Below are positions 45,066 through 53,553 of a stretch of DNA of 64,000 nucleotides, piece by piece (the stretch's first letter is position 1; every line of letters starts with the position of its first letter). The position numbers and the translations under genes are program-made. This DNA comes from CAVPWP01 sp963709395. GTDB taxonomy: Bacteria; Pseudomonadota; Alphaproteobacteria; Rhodobacterales; Rhodobacteraceae. The notes below the pieces were generated by a model. It saw only the letters and a list, made by a program, of their open reading frames with translations, searched no databases and was not told the origin of the DNA. The stretch is taken from assembly GCA_963709395.1 (NCBI GenBank), contig CAVPWP010000020.1:248001-312000 (forward strand), in the 5' to 3' direction.

Positions 45066-45296
45066 TGGCCTCTCCCTGGCTTCGGTCCGCCCCGGAATAG
45101 GCGGGCGGGGCGGCTTCCGCAAGGTCGAGGTTGGGGTGGCGGCAACCGGCCGGACGGGGACCAGCCTGTGGTCCGCGAGACGGCGATTTTTGCGCCGGCC
45201 GGAGGTGTGGCTGATGATTCCTGCCCACCCCTTGCCATGATCCCGCCCGAATCGTCGTGGACAGTCGACCGCATTCGAAGGGGATTGTGGGTAGTT

Positions 45297-45587
45297 ATGT
45301 CGCGCATTGACGATTTCGAAACCGGTATGTCACGAACCGAGGCGGACCGCCTGTTTCGTGAAGAAGCCGCACGACGCGTCGAGGCCGATGGCCGGCTGGT
45401 GAAGTGGTTCGGCGACGCGGAGGCGAATGCGCAGGCCGAACGGGCCGGGCGGCTTCTGACCACGGCCTTCGCAGTCTTCGCTATTGTCGGCGGGCTGGCG
45501 ATGACGGTTGGGGTCGCTCTGCTGCCCGCATCCGCCCTGTCGGCCGTGGCCTTCGTGGTCCTCGCGGTGGTGGCGCGGCTGTTCTGA
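45297..45587 (+). CDS. Small membrane protein of unknown function
   Basis: A 96-residue protein with a hydrophilic, acidic N-terminal half (MSRIDDFETGMSRTEADRLFREEAARR) and two closely spaced hydrophobic helices (about residues 52-73 and 76-96) ending at the C-terminus. An in-frame ATG at 45237 could extend it by 20 residues. No family recognised. Divergent from ilvD and convergent with another small membrane protein gene. Confidence 0.6.
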   Translation: MSRIDDFETGMSRTEADRLFREEAARRVEADGRLVKWFGDAEANAQAERAGRLLTTAFAVFAIVGGLAMTVGVALLPASALSAVAFVVLAVVARLF

Positions 45588-45637
45588 GTCCGCTCGCCGG
45601 AACGATCAGACGCGTTCGCTTCTGACGGCCATCACGT

Positions 45638-45892
45638 TCATTTTGGCGAGTTCCGCGCCGCGCGCCCGCTGCGGAACAGGATCGACCCGACGGCCCCATA
45701 GGCAGCCAGCACGACCAGCGACCACACGAAGTTCTCGGTCCAGAGGCCGGGAAACCCGGTCATCAGCCCCGCGATCCCGAACAGCGCAGATGCGACCGGA
45801 ACAAGCAGGCCGTCGCCCTTGGCAACATAGCGGCCCAGGCCCCAGCACACCGCCAGGCCAAGCGCGAAGAGAGCGAGCCCCGCCAGCGTCAT
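45638..45892 (-). CDS. Small three-helix membrane protein
   Basis: An 84-residue protein: helices at about 2-20 (MTLAGLALFALGLAVCWGLG), 29-47 and 54-74, with a basic C-terminus (RSGRAARNSPK). The start overlaps by 4 nt the stop of a 43-residue ORF with a strong ribosome-binding site, indicating translational coupling. No family recognised. Confidence 0.6.
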   Translation of the reverse strand: MTLAGLALFALGLAVCWGLGRYVAKGDGLLVPVASALFGIAGLMTGFPGLWTENFVWSLVVLAAYGAVGSILFRSGRAARNSPK

Positions 45893-46020
45893 GCGACGGA
45901 CACCTTTTGCCGGGTCGGGGTGATGACGTCGCCCAAGGTATCGCCGGACCCCAGCGGCCTGCCACCCATGATCGCCGGACCCGAACCGAAGTGCCGGACT
46001 GATGCTATGACGTTCGGCAC
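45889..46020 (-). CDS. 43-residue leader-like ORF coupled to the three-helix protein
   Basis: Begins (V/M)PNVIASVRHFGSGPAIM and ends RQKVSVA. The GTG at 46020 is preceded at 4 nt by GGGAGGAA, one of the best ribosome-binding sites in the window. Its TGA overlaps the ATG of the next gene as ATGA. The peptide is Gly/Pro-rich with no membrane segment. It may be a real small protein or a translation-coupling leader. No family recognised. Confidence 0.5.
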   Translation of the reverse strand: MPNVIASVRHFGSGPAIMGGRPLGSGDTLGDVITPTRQKVSVA

Positions 46021-46215
46021 AGTTTCCTCCCTGGTGGTGCCTGGCAACGGCTGTCCTCAATCTTTGGGCACGCAGCGTAGTTCTACCGCGATTCCTGAAT
46101 GACCCGCCAACTTCTTTTCTGAACATGTGCTCAGCCCTACCCATCGGCTATCTGCCCCCTTTGCTGCGGCCCTCGATCCGTGGCAGATGCAGGGTCAGGA
46201 ACGAAGGAGGGCCGG

Positions 46216-47271
46216 GTGACGCATCTCTGGGTCAGGGCGGAAAGCCGCCCGCACGAGGAACGGGTCGGGCTGACGCCGCATGGCGCGGCAGCACTGATCG
46301 CGCAGGGCATCGAGGTGACTGTCGAGGACAGCCGCACCCGCATCCTGTCCACTGATGACTACCGCGCCGCCGGCTGCGCCATCGCGCCCGAGGGCAGTTG
46401 GACGCAAGCGCCAACCGACGCTCTGATCTTCGGCCTGAAGGAGCTGCCCGAGGACGGAACGCCCCTGCGCCACCGGCACATCATGTTCGGCCATGCCTTC
46501 AAGGGGCAGCCCGCCGGCCAGGTGTTGCTGCGGCGTTTCCGGCAGGGCGGCGGGGTGCTTTACGATCTCGAATACCTCGTCGACGAGGCCGGGCGCCGCG
46601 TGGCCGCCTTCGGCTACTGGGCGGGCTACGCGGGCGCGGCGGTCGCCGCGAAATGCTGGGTGGCGCAGCGCAACGGCGGCATCGCCGGTCCGGTCGGCGC
46701 CTATCCGGACGCGCGAACCATGCTGGACGAGTTGCGCGCCGAAATCGCCCCCCATCTGGCCGCAACGCCAACCGCCATCGTGATCGGTGCACTGGGCCGG
46801 GTCGGAACGGGTGCAAGCGATCTGTGCGGCGAAATCGGCATTCCGGTCACGGGATGGGACATGGCCGAAACTGCCCAGGGCGGCCCCTTCCCCGAGGTGC
46901 TGGCGCACACGATCTTCCTCAACTGCATCCTCGCCCGTCCCGGCACGCCGGTTTTCGTCCCCAGCGACGCCACGACCGCCCCCCGCGTGCTTCGGGTGAT
47001 CGGCGACATCGCCTGCGACCCCACCAGCGACTTCTCGCCCATCAAGGTCTACGACCGGGTGACGACGTGGGAGGAACCGGCCCTGCGGGTCCACAACGAC
47101 CCGCCGCTCGACGTGACCGCCATCGACAACCTGCCCTCGATGCTGCCCCGCGAATCGTCCGAGGATTTCGCGGCGCAGCTTCTGCCCTCGCTCGGGACGC
47201 TGGGCGATCTCGGCAGCGGCGTCTGGGGCCGCGCGAAGGCCGAGTTCGACCGGCACGTCGCGACAGTCTGA
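46216..47271 (+). CDS. Saccharopine dehydrogenase, NAD+ L-lysine-forming type
   Basis: A 351-residue protein of the alanine dehydrogenase/PNT-like lysine-ketoglutarate reductase family: LWVRAESRPHEERVGLTP at the N-terminus, FGHAFKGQP, and a Rossmann segment AIVIGALGRVGTGASDLC. It interconverts saccharopine with lysine and 2-oxoglutarate. The GTG at 46216 follows AAGGAGG. With the next gene it makes a split equivalent of eukaryotic LKR/SDH, probably for lysine catabolism or osmolyte-related flux, since dapA in this window serves lysine synthesis. Confidence 0.85.
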   Translation: MTHLWVRAESRPHEERVGLTPHGAAALIAQGIEVTVEDSRTRILSTDDYRAAGCAIAPEGSWTQAPTDALIFGLKELPEDGTPLRHRHIMFGHAFKGQPAGQVLLRRFRQGGGVLYDLEYLVDEAGRRVAAFGYWAGYAGAAVAAKCWVAQRNGGIAGPVGAYPDARTMLDELRAEIAPHLAATPTAIVIGALGRVGTGASDLCGEIGIPVTGWDMAETAQGGPFPEVLAHTIFLNCILARPGTPVFVPSDATTAPRVLRVIGDIACDPTSDFSPIKVYDRVTTWEEPALRVHNDPPLDVTAIDNLPSMLPRESSEDFAAQLLPSLGTLGDLGSGVWGRAKAEFDRHVATV

Positions 47272-47285
47272 AGAAAGGAACGACC

Positions 47286-48416
47286 ATGACGATCCACTGG
47301 TGCGGCACCGGCCTTTCGGCCATCCCGGGTTTGCGACGGCTGATCGACGCGGGCCATGACGTGACGGTCTGGAACCGCAGCCGCGACAAGGCCGTGGCGG
47401 CGGTGGGCGACCTGACCGACCGGATCGAGGCCTTCGACCTTGACAGCCTGACGGCCGCACTAGGGCCCGGCGACATCGTGGTGTCGATGCTTCCCGCCGA
47501 CTGGCACGTTCCGCTGGCGAAAGCCTGCATCGACGCGCGCGCGCATTTCGTCTCGTCCTCCTACATCGCGCCAGAGATGCGCGACCTCGACGAAGCCGCG
47601 CGCGAGGCAGGGTCGGTTCTGGTCAATGAGGTCGGCCTCGACCCCGGCCTCGATCACCTGATGGCGCATTGGCTGGTGGCCGACTATCGCGCCAGCAACG
47701 CCTATGACGTCGGCAACGCGATCTCGTTTCTCAGCTATTGCGGCGGGGTGCCTGCCCGGCCCAACGCCTTCCGCTACAAGTTCAGCTGGTCGCCCCTGGG
47801 CGTGCTGAAGGCGCTGCGCTCTCCCTCCCGGTCGATCCGCGACTACTCGGAACTGGCGGTGAAACATCCCTGGGACGCCATCACCAGCTATTCCGCACCC
47901 CTGCCCCAGCCAGAGACGTTCGAGGTCTATCCCAACCGGGATTCGATCCCCTTCATGGCGGACTACCGTTTCGACCCCGCCTGGCGCGTGCGTGACTTCG
48001 TGCGCGGAACGCTTCGCCTGAACGGGTGGTCCGACGCCTGGGAGGATATCTTCGAGACAATCCCCACCATGCCTGACGACGACCTGCGCGCGCTCTCGGA
48101 CAGGCTCTGGACCGAGAATGCCTATGATACGGACGAGCCTGATCGCGTGGTGCTCTGCGTCGCGCTGAAGGCCGACGGTCCCAGGGGCCCGGTCTATCAC
48201 AAGACCTATGTGCTCGACGCCCAAGGCGATGTGCGCGGATCGGCGATGGGCAGGCTGGTGTCCAACACGGTGGCCCTTGCGGTCGAGGCGGTGCTGAAGC
48301 GCGAAATCGCGGCGGGCGTCCATGCAGCACCCTCGGACCCACGCCAGGTCGCGCGGTGGCTCGAGGATACGTCGCACCAAGCCCAGCACATGCGCGTCGT
48401 CGACCACCTCGCCTGA
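47286..48416 (+). CDS. Saccharopine dehydrogenase family protein (glutamate-forming type)
   Basis: A 376-residue protein with an N-terminal NAD(P) fold (WCGTGLSAIPGLRRLIDAGHDV), VSMLPADWHVPLAKACI, and the family stretch GSVLVNEVGLDPGLDHLMA. The C-terminal catalytic domain has SYCGGVPARPNAFRYKFSWSP. It would split saccharopine to glutamate and 2-aminoadipate semialdehyde. It starts 14 nt after the preceding gene with AAAGGA before the ATG, so the two are an operon. Confidence 0.87.
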   Translation: MTIHWCGTGLSAIPGLRRLIDAGHDVTVWNRSRDKAVAAVGDLTDRIEAFDLDSLTAALGPGDIVVSMLPADWHVPLAKACIDARAHFVSSSYIAPEMRDLDEAAREAGSVLVNEVGLDPGLDHLMAHWLVADYRASNAYDVGNAISFLSYCGGVPARPNAFRYKFSWSPLGVLKALRSPSRSIRDYSELAVKHPWDAITSYSAPLPQPETFEVYPNRDSIPFMADYRFDPAWRVRDFVRGTLRLNGWSDAWEDIFETIPTMPDDDLRALSDRLWTENAYDTDEPDRVVLCVALKADGPRGPVYHKTYVLDAQGDVRGSAMGRLVSNTVALAVEAVLKREIAAGVHAAPSDPRQVARWLEDTSHQAQHMRVVDHLA

Positions 48417-48434
48417 AGGGCGGGAGCGGGTCCC

Positions 48435-48749
48435 CTACATCCTGTCTTCGGCGTCCGTGACGTCGATCCCCAGCGCTTCGAGGCCGGCCTCGAGGTAGTC
48501 GGGCAGTTCGGGGATGCCGCTGAGGTAATCCTCGGTCGGCGCGGATTTCTCGGCTTGCGCGGTCTCGATCGCCTCGGCGACCTCGTCGGCGCTGAAACTC
48601 TCGCGCCCGACCCACATGATCGCCACGAGGCTTGTCTGCTCGTCCTCGTTCAGGCCCGAGATATAGTCGCGCAGGTGGCGGCTTTCGGGCCCGTATTCGC
48701 GGGCGAGAAAGATCACCCGCACCACTTTCGCATTGCTGATATCAAGCAT
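48435..48749 (-). CDS. DUF3775 family protein
   Basis: A 104-residue acidic soluble protein: MLDISNAKVVRVIFLAREYG, then LNEDEQTSLVAIMWVGRESFSADEVAEAIETA, matching DUF3775 as I remember it. The ATG at 48749 follows GGAGGG. It lies 75 bp downstream of the SigmaE-type operon on the same strand and could be read through from it. Function unknown. Confidence 0.8.
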   Translation of the reverse strand: MLDISNAKVVRVIFLAREYGPESRHLRDYISGLNEDEQTSLVAIMWVGRESFSADEVAEAIETAQAEKSAPTEDYLSGIPELPDYLEAGLEALGIDVTDAEDRM

Positions 48750-48824
48750 GGGCCAACCCTCCGTCTGCGGCGTGCACACAGAACCCCGATTGGCGGGCCG
48801 GGGCAAGCCCCCGCCTGACCCGGG

Positions 48825-49565
48825 TCAGCCCTGTCCGCGGAACACCCGGTAGTAAAGCCAGTCCGGCCAGAACTGGCTGAAGCGGAACAGCAGGGAGAAA
48901 AGAGTCGGGAAGCTGCGCTTGAACCGATCGGTGTTCATATGCTCGAACATGATCCGCGCGGCGTCCTCGGGCTCCATGATGAAGGGCATGGTGAAGTCGT
49001 TCTTTTCGGTCAGGCGGGTCCGGATGAAACCCGGATTGGCGACCTGCACCTGGACGCCGGTGGTTCGCAGATCGGCATACATCAATTCGGCCAGCGCCAT
49101 CAGCCCGGCCTTTGACGCGCTGTAGCCGATGGCCCCGGGCAGGCCCCGGAACCCCGACAGCGACCCGGTCAGAACGATGTGCCCGCTGTCGCGCCCGACC
49201 ATCTGGCCGATCACCGCGCCGACGACGCGCGCGCCCCCGGTGAAGTTGATGTCACACATCAACTCGACCTCGTCCGCGTTCCATGTCTGCGCGGGTGTGG
49301 GCCAGTAGACGCCGGCCAGAAAGACCAGGCCGTCGATTTCGCCAATGGCGTCTGCGGCCGACCGCACGCTGTCGCTGTCGCCCACGTCGACCGGCACCGC
49401 GTGGGCCTTGCCCGGCAACTCATCGGCGAGGGCCTCAAGCGCGTCGGCGCTGCGGGCGCTGAGGTAAAGCTCGACCCCGGCCGCCGACATGCGATGCGCA
49501 AGCGCCCGACCAAGGCCTTCGGACGCGCCGACCAGCCAATAGCGTTTTCCCGACCAGGATCTCAC
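48825..49565 (-). CDS. Short-chain dehydrogenase/reductase, last gene of the SigmaE-type operon
   Basis: A 246-residue SDR. The nucleotide loop is LVGASEGLGRALAHRM, and the catalytic triad Ser-Tyr-Lys is in VLTGSLSG and GYSASKAG. The C-terminus is hydrophobic (FSLLFRFSQFWPDWLYYR), suggesting membrane association. The GTG start overlaps the DUF3833 stop (GTGA). It corresponds to the SDR ending the R. sphaeroides RSP_1091-1087 cluster as I recall it. Substrate unknown; a lipid is plausible from context. Confidence 0.88.
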   Translation of the reverse strand: MRSWSGKRYWLVGASEGLGRALAHRMSAAGVELYLSARSADALEALADELPGKAHAVPVDVGDSDSVRSAADAIGEIDGLVFLAGVYWPTPAQTWNADEVELMCDINFTGGARVVGAVIGQMVGRDSGHIVLTGSLSGFRGLPGAIGYSASKAGLMALAELMYADLRTTGVQVQVANPGFIRTRLTEKNDFTMPFIMEPEDAARIMFEHMNTDRFKRSFPTLFSLLFRFSQFWPDWLYYRVFRGQG

Positions 49566-50125
49566 GACACCTCCTTCGGGCGCATGGTCGCCACAAGTTC
49601 CGCGACCTTGAACCCGAACTTGCGGAACTGGCTGCGGTTCATGATCGACCCGTTTTCCATGAGGTACATCCAGTCCATGGTGTCGAGGACGTGACCTCCC
49701 GCCTCCTTGGGCAGCCGGATTCGGTAGTTGAGCAGAACCGCGGACCCTTTCTGCATGCCGGTGCCCGTGCCTTCAAGATCGTCGGCCTCGGCCTTGATCG
49801 ACCCGTCATTGCCCAGCGTCAGCCGCCATTCGCGCGACTGCGTGCGGCCGCTGTCATAGCGGAAGTCCTCGGTCATCACGCCTGTGTTGCCGTCCCAGCG
49901 GGCATCGAAATCGGCCACGAAACGCGACGTGACGCGACCCGTAGGCCCGTAGATGACGCCTTCGCAGAGGATCGGGCCGTTGAGATGTTTGCGCAGATCG
50001 AACTGGCGCGTTCCCCCGGCGTAGTGCTCGGGCTTCTGCGACAGGAAACCTGCATAGCGCGACAGCACCCAGACCAGGGCAAAGGCCACGCCTGCACCGG
50101 CCAGAAGGGCGGCGATGGTGTTCAT
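49562..50125 (-). CDS. DUF3833 family protein
   Basis: A 187-residue protein with an N-terminal membrane helix (MNTIAALLAGAGVAFALVW) and a beta-rich periplasmic domain. Marks: FDLRKHLNGPILCEGVIYGP, DFDARWDGNTGVMTEDFRYD and DWMYLMENGSIMNRS. These fit DUF3833, possibly a lipocalin-like barrel. It overlaps the MFS gene upstream (ATGA) and the SDR downstream (GTGA). Its role in the operon is unknown; binding a modified lipid is inference from the fold. Confidence 0.85.
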   Translation of the reverse strand: MNTIAALLAGAGVAFALVWVLSRYAGFLSQKPEHYAGGTRQFDLRKHLNGPILCEGVIYGPTGRVTSRFVADFDARWDGNTGVMTEDFRYDSGRTQSREWRLTLGNDGSIKAEADDLEGTGTGMQKGSAVLLNYRIRLPKEAGGHVLDTMDWMYLMENGSIMNRSQFRKFGFKVAELVATMRPKEVS

Positions 50126-51375
50126 GTCCGTGCCTCGTCCATTGGGGTCGCGAGCAACAGCGCAATCGCGATGAGTTTCAGAAGGATTGGCACCAGCGCG
50201 TAGAGAAGCGTCAGGGTGCGCAGGGCGCTTTCCGTGTTGTCGGGGCTGCCGCTTTGAAAACCGGTGAGCTCGAGGATGGGCAGAAGGGCCACGGCCGCGA
50301 TGGCCAGAGTCAGCTTCTGCACCAGCGACCAAAGCCCGAACCCCTGCCCGGCATTCGGCGAGACCTCGGCCATGCGCCGCGCGAAGAGGGCCGGCAAGAG
50401 GGTCAGGTCCGCCCCGATGGTGGCCCCGGTGACGACGCAGATCACCGCGAAAAGCAGGATATCGCCGGGGCCGAGGGTCAGGACGAAAAGGAAGGCGATG
50501 ATCGACAGGACCATCGCCACAAGAAGGACGCGCCGGGTGCCGAAGGCTTCGGCAAGGCGCGACCAGACCGGGGCCGAGAAGGCGGCGGCAAGAAAGAACA
50601 GGACCAGAAGCGGCCCTTCCCATCCGGGGGCGTCAAGTCGGCTTTCCACGAAGAAAAGGAACAGGGTGGACGAGACCGCAAGCGGGGTCGCATTCACCAG
50701 TGCCAGCGCCAGCAGGCGCACGGAGGTCGGATCCTTCAGGATCAGGCGGATCGAGGTCGGGGCTACCGGGTCCGGGCGGGGACGCCATTCGGGCGCCATG
50801 ACGACCGTCGCCAGCACCAGAACCACGGTGAAGATCCCCGCGAAGATGGCGAAGGGCAGGCCCGTCACCGGTTCCAGCGCCGTCGGAAGCACCGCTGCAA
50901 TGCAGACCCCCAGGAGCGCGCCACTTTCCCGCCAGGCCGCAAGCCTGACATGCCCGCCCGTGATCTCGCCCGCCTTGGTCACGCCCTGGGCGTAGAAATT
51001 GATGGTGAGAAAGCTGAACGCCGTGAAAAGCCCGGTAACGGTCAGCGCGAACCACCAGAGCGGATCGATGGGCGGGGCGACCGCGAACAGGCCGATCATT
51101 GAAATCGCCAGAACCGCTCCGCCGATCGCCACCGCCATGCGCCGCGCGGCCCCCAGACGCTCCGACACCCAGCCAAGGAACGGGTCCTGCGCGAAATCGA
51201 CAAGCCGCAGAAGGAAAAGGATGCCGCCCAGCGCCGCAAGGCTTACCCCGTAGGTGTCGGCATAATGCTTCGGCGCATAGAGATAGATGGGCAGCCCGGC
51301 CGCCGACAGCACCCCGCCATAAAGCGCATAGGCCCCGAGCCTGTCGGCCCGGGCAGGCACGGCGTCCGCGATCAT
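50122..51375 (-). CDS. MFS transporter (GPH-like)
   Basis: A 417-residue transporter with twelve hydrophobic helices, of the glycoside-pentoside-hexuronide:cation-symporter-like subgroup (LYAPKHYADTYGVSLAALG near the N-terminus, FAQDPFLGWVSERLGAARR in the first loop). In this operon it probably handles a lipid-derived or oxidised compound rather than sugar; that is inference. Starts and stops overlap its neighbours by 4 nt on both sides. Confidence 0.88.
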   Translation of the reverse strand: MIADAVPARADRLGAYALYGGVLSAAGLPIYLYAPKHYADTYGVSLAALGGILFLLRLVDFAQDPFLGWVSERLGAARRMAVAIGGAVLAISMIGLFAVAPPIDPLWWFALTVTGLFTAFSFLTINFYAQGVTKAGEITGGHVRLAAWRESGALLGVCIAAVLPTALEPVTGLPFAIFAGIFTVVLVLATVVMAPEWRPRPDPVAPTSIRLILKDPTSVRLLALALVNATPLAVSSTLFLFFVESRLDAPGWEGPLLVLFFLAAAFSAPVWSRLAEAFGTRRVLLVAMVLSIIAFLFVLTLGPGDILLFAVICVVTGATIGADLTLLPALFARRMAEVSPNAGQGFGLWSLVQKLTLAIAAVALLPILELTGFQSGSPDNTESALRTLTLLYALVPILLKLIAIALLLATPMDEART

Positions 51376-52136
51376 CGGCTGATGTCCTGGGCCGGCGGCT
51401 TCGGCCGTGAATGGAAACGCGCCCCCTTCCACCAGAGCTTGAGCGCCTGCCAATGGATAAGGCCGAGCACGCGCCGCGAGCCGAAGGGGCGGCGCACGGC
51501 CGCGCGCAGGATCGCACCGTTCGTCAGCGGCCGCCGCTTTCCCGTCAGGGTCGCCAGAAGCCCGCCGTTCCCGGTGTGGTAGTCGATGAAGATGCCGATC
51601 TTGTCGTCGCGGATATCGAAGCGGAAGCTGTAACCGCCCTCAACCGGCTGAAACGGCGAGACGTGGAAGATCTTGCGTGCCTGAAGGGTCTGGTCCCGGC
51701 GAATCGGCGACAGATCGTCATTGTGGACAAGATAGGAATGCCGGTCGCCGAACGTGTTCGACACCTCGGCGATCACCACCCGCAGCACGTCCCCGGCGTC
51801 GTGGATCAGCCAGAAGCTGACCGGGTTGAAGACATGTCCAAGCACACGCGGCTGCGCCAGAAGAAGCAGCCGTCCATCCGTTGCATGGTCGAGACCGGCC
51901 TCGTGCAGAATCCCGCGCACCCAGGCCGCGCCGGACCCGTGCTTCGGCGCGCCACCATGATCGCTGTCGCGCAAGGAGAACAGGTTCGCGCGGTTGCGCG
52001 AGAACAATCGCGGACCCGCCACGTCAGCCTCGGGGTCAAGCAGCACATAGTCGATCGAATAGCGAAAGGCGTTCTCGACCCCGCCCTTGCGACCATGAAA
52101 CGTCTCGCCGTCGATATGTTCGACCACCTGGGTCAT
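51372..52136 (-). CDS. DUF1365 protein, furan-fatty-acid oxygenase candidate (UfaO-like)
   Basis: A 254-residue DUF1365 protein: VLGHVFNPVSFWLIHD, VIAEVSNTFGDRHSYLV, KIFHVSPFQPVEGGYSF and FIDYHTGNGGLLATLTG are the family motifs. In R. sphaeroides the corresponding gene (RSP_1090) is, to my memory, needed with RSP_1091 for furan fatty acid formation under SigmaE control. Overlaps by 4 nt at both ends show tight coupling. The identification rests on family plus synteny. Confidence 0.85.
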   Translation of the reverse strand: MTQVVEHIDGETFHGRKGGVENAFRYSIDYVLLDPEADVAGPRLFSRNRANLFSLRDSDHGGAPKHGSGAAWVRGILHEAGLDHATDGRLLLLAQPRVLGHVFNPVSFWLIHDAGDVLRVVIAEVSNTFGDRHSYLVHNDDLSPIRRDQTLQARKIFHVSPFQPVEGGYSFRFDIRDDKIGIFIDYHTGNGGLLATLTGKRRPLTNGAILRAAVRRPFGSRRVLGLIHWQALKLWWKGARFHSRPKPPAQDISR

Positions 52137-53434
52137 TCAGCGGCCACCGACACCTCGTCGGGCCGGGCCTCCATGGCCTCGACCACATCGACGGCGCTGG
52201 CGATGCCATCCTCGTGAAAGCCGTTCTTCATCCAGGCCCCGCAGAACCACGTCCGGTTCTGTCCGTTGATCGCCCGAACCGTCGACTGCGCGGCAAGTGC
52301 TGCCACATCATAGACGGGGTGGGCAAAAGTCACCTGATCATAGATCAGCTCGTCGCGGATCGGGCGGCTGGGGTTCAGTGTCACGAACATCGGGTCTGTC
52401 ATCGGAATCGGCTGCAGCGAGTTCATCCAGTAGCTCACGCCGATACGGTCGCGCGGCGCGCCCTTCTCTTCGGTGTAGACCCAGCTTGCCCAGGCTGACC
52501 GCCGCTGCGGCATCACCGTGGTATCGGCGTGCAGCACGGCTTCGTTGGGTTGGTAGCGGATGGCCGAAAGGGCCGTCCGCTCGACGCCAGTGGCGTCGGA
52601 CAGCAGCGACAGTGTCGTATCGGAATGGGTGGCGAAGACAACCTCGTCGAAGCCGTCCCATTCGGCCCCTTTCGTGCGGACCTCTGCACCCGTTCCCGTG
52701 CGCCGAACTGCCGCGACCCCCGCGGACAGCCGGATATCGACGCCGCGACGCTCAAGCGACGTGGCAAGGCGACTGACGTACTGAACCGAGCCGCCATCGA
52801 CAGTGTACCACTGGTGGTTCCCATTGGGATCGAGCAACCCGTGGTTCTTGAAGAACCGCACGAGCGCCTGTGCCGGGAAATCAAGGATGTCCTGGGTGGG
52901 AGTCGACCAGATCGCCCCCGAGAAGGGCAGAATATAGTAGTCGCGGAACCACGGCCCGGTCCCAAGCGCCTGCAGAAGCTGACCGATCGTCATCTTCGGG
53001 TCCGCGGCCAGATCTTCGGCCTTCTTGTTGAACCGCAGGATGTCACGCACCATGCGCCAGAAGGCCGGCGTGACGGCATTTCGGCGGCGCGCGATCAGGC
53101 TGTCGAGGTTGCGGAGCGCATATTCCATCCGCCCTCCGTCGATCGACACCCCGAAGCCCATGTCGCTTTTCGCGACAGGCACACCGAGCTCGGCAAAGAG
53201 CTTCGTGAGGTTGGGATAAGTGGCATAGTTGAAGACGATGAAGCCCGTGTCCACAGGCTGGTCGCCGTTCCTGCCCGCCACGACCGTGCGCGCATGGCCC
53301 CCAAGTCGGCCCTCCTCTTCGAACAGCACCACCGAATGGTTTTTCGACAAAAGGTGCGCCGCGCCCATTCCAGAGATCCCTGCACCGATCACGGCAATAC
53401 GTTTCGCCGGTTGGCGTCTGGTCTCGAACGGCAT
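52133..53434 (-). CDS. FAD-dependent amine-oxidase/desaturase-like protein (UfaD-like), first gene of the operon
   Basis: A 433-residue flavoprotein of the amine oxidase/phytoene desaturase superfamily: IAVIGAGISGMGAAHLL at residues 12-28, GGHARTV, and a C-terminal FCGAWMKNGFHEDGIASA flavin contact. Its R. sphaeroides counterpart RSP_1091 is a direct SigmaE target and, as I recall, acts as a desaturase on methylated fatty acids on the route to furan fatty acids. It is divergent from rpoE across a 231-bp region with one ECF-type promoter for each direction. Confidence 0.87.
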   Translation of the reverse strand: MPFETRRQPAKRIAVIGAGISGMGAAHLLSKNHSVVLFEEEGRLGGHARTVVAGRNGDQPVDTGFIVFNYATYPNLTKLFAELGVPVAKSDMGFGVSIDGGRMEYALRNLDSLIARRRNAVTPAFWRMVRDILRFNKKAEDLAADPKMTIGQLLQALGTGPWFRDYYILPFSGAIWSTPTQDILDFPAQALVRFFKNHGLLDPNGNHQWYTVDGGSVQYVSRLATSLERRGVDIRLSAGVAAVRRTGTGAEVRTKGAEWDGFDEVVFATHSDTTLSLLSDATGVERTALSAIRYQPNEAVLHADTTVMPQRRSAWASWVYTEEKGAPRDRIGVSYWMNSLQPIPMTDPMFVTLNPSRPIRDELIYDQVTFAHPVYDVAALAAQSTVRAINGQNRTWFCGAWMKNGFHEDGIASAVDVVEAMEARPDEVSVAAE

Positions 53435-53467
53435 TCAGCTTCTCCAGGAAAGGTCTCGTTATGGAAG

Positions 53468-53497
53468 GTCTTACGCGTGGCGACCTCGCACGGATTT
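53468..53497 (-). promoter_or_regulatory. Predicted ECF (RpoE/SigmaE) promoter of the ufa-type operon
   Basis: Read on the minus strand: AAATCC (-35, 53497-53492), 18-nt spacer, TAAGAC (-10, 53473-53468), 33 bp before the operon's first ATG. The -10 fits the R. sphaeroides SigmaE pattern, the -35 matches TGATCC at four of six positions, and the spacer equals that of the rpoE promoter. Confidence 0.5.
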
Positions 53498-53523
53498 CAA
53501 TTGGCGGGAACTAATTTCTCGGG

Positions 53524-53553
53524 TGATCCGGTGCGACGCCTGCGTCGTAGAAT
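53524..53553 (+). promoter_or_regulatory. Predicted autoregulated SigmaE promoter of rpoE-chrR
   Basis: TGATCC (53524-53529), 18-nt spacer, TAGAAT (53548-53553). TGATCC is the known -35 element for R. sphaeroides SigmaE. The leader to the rpoE ATG would be about 105 nt. Confidence 0.65.

Noticed and set aside
43959..45296. Long plus-strand frame running into the small membrane protein at 45297
   Set aside because: It is antisense to ilvD; only the part from 45297 (or 45237) lies outside ilvD and looks like protein.
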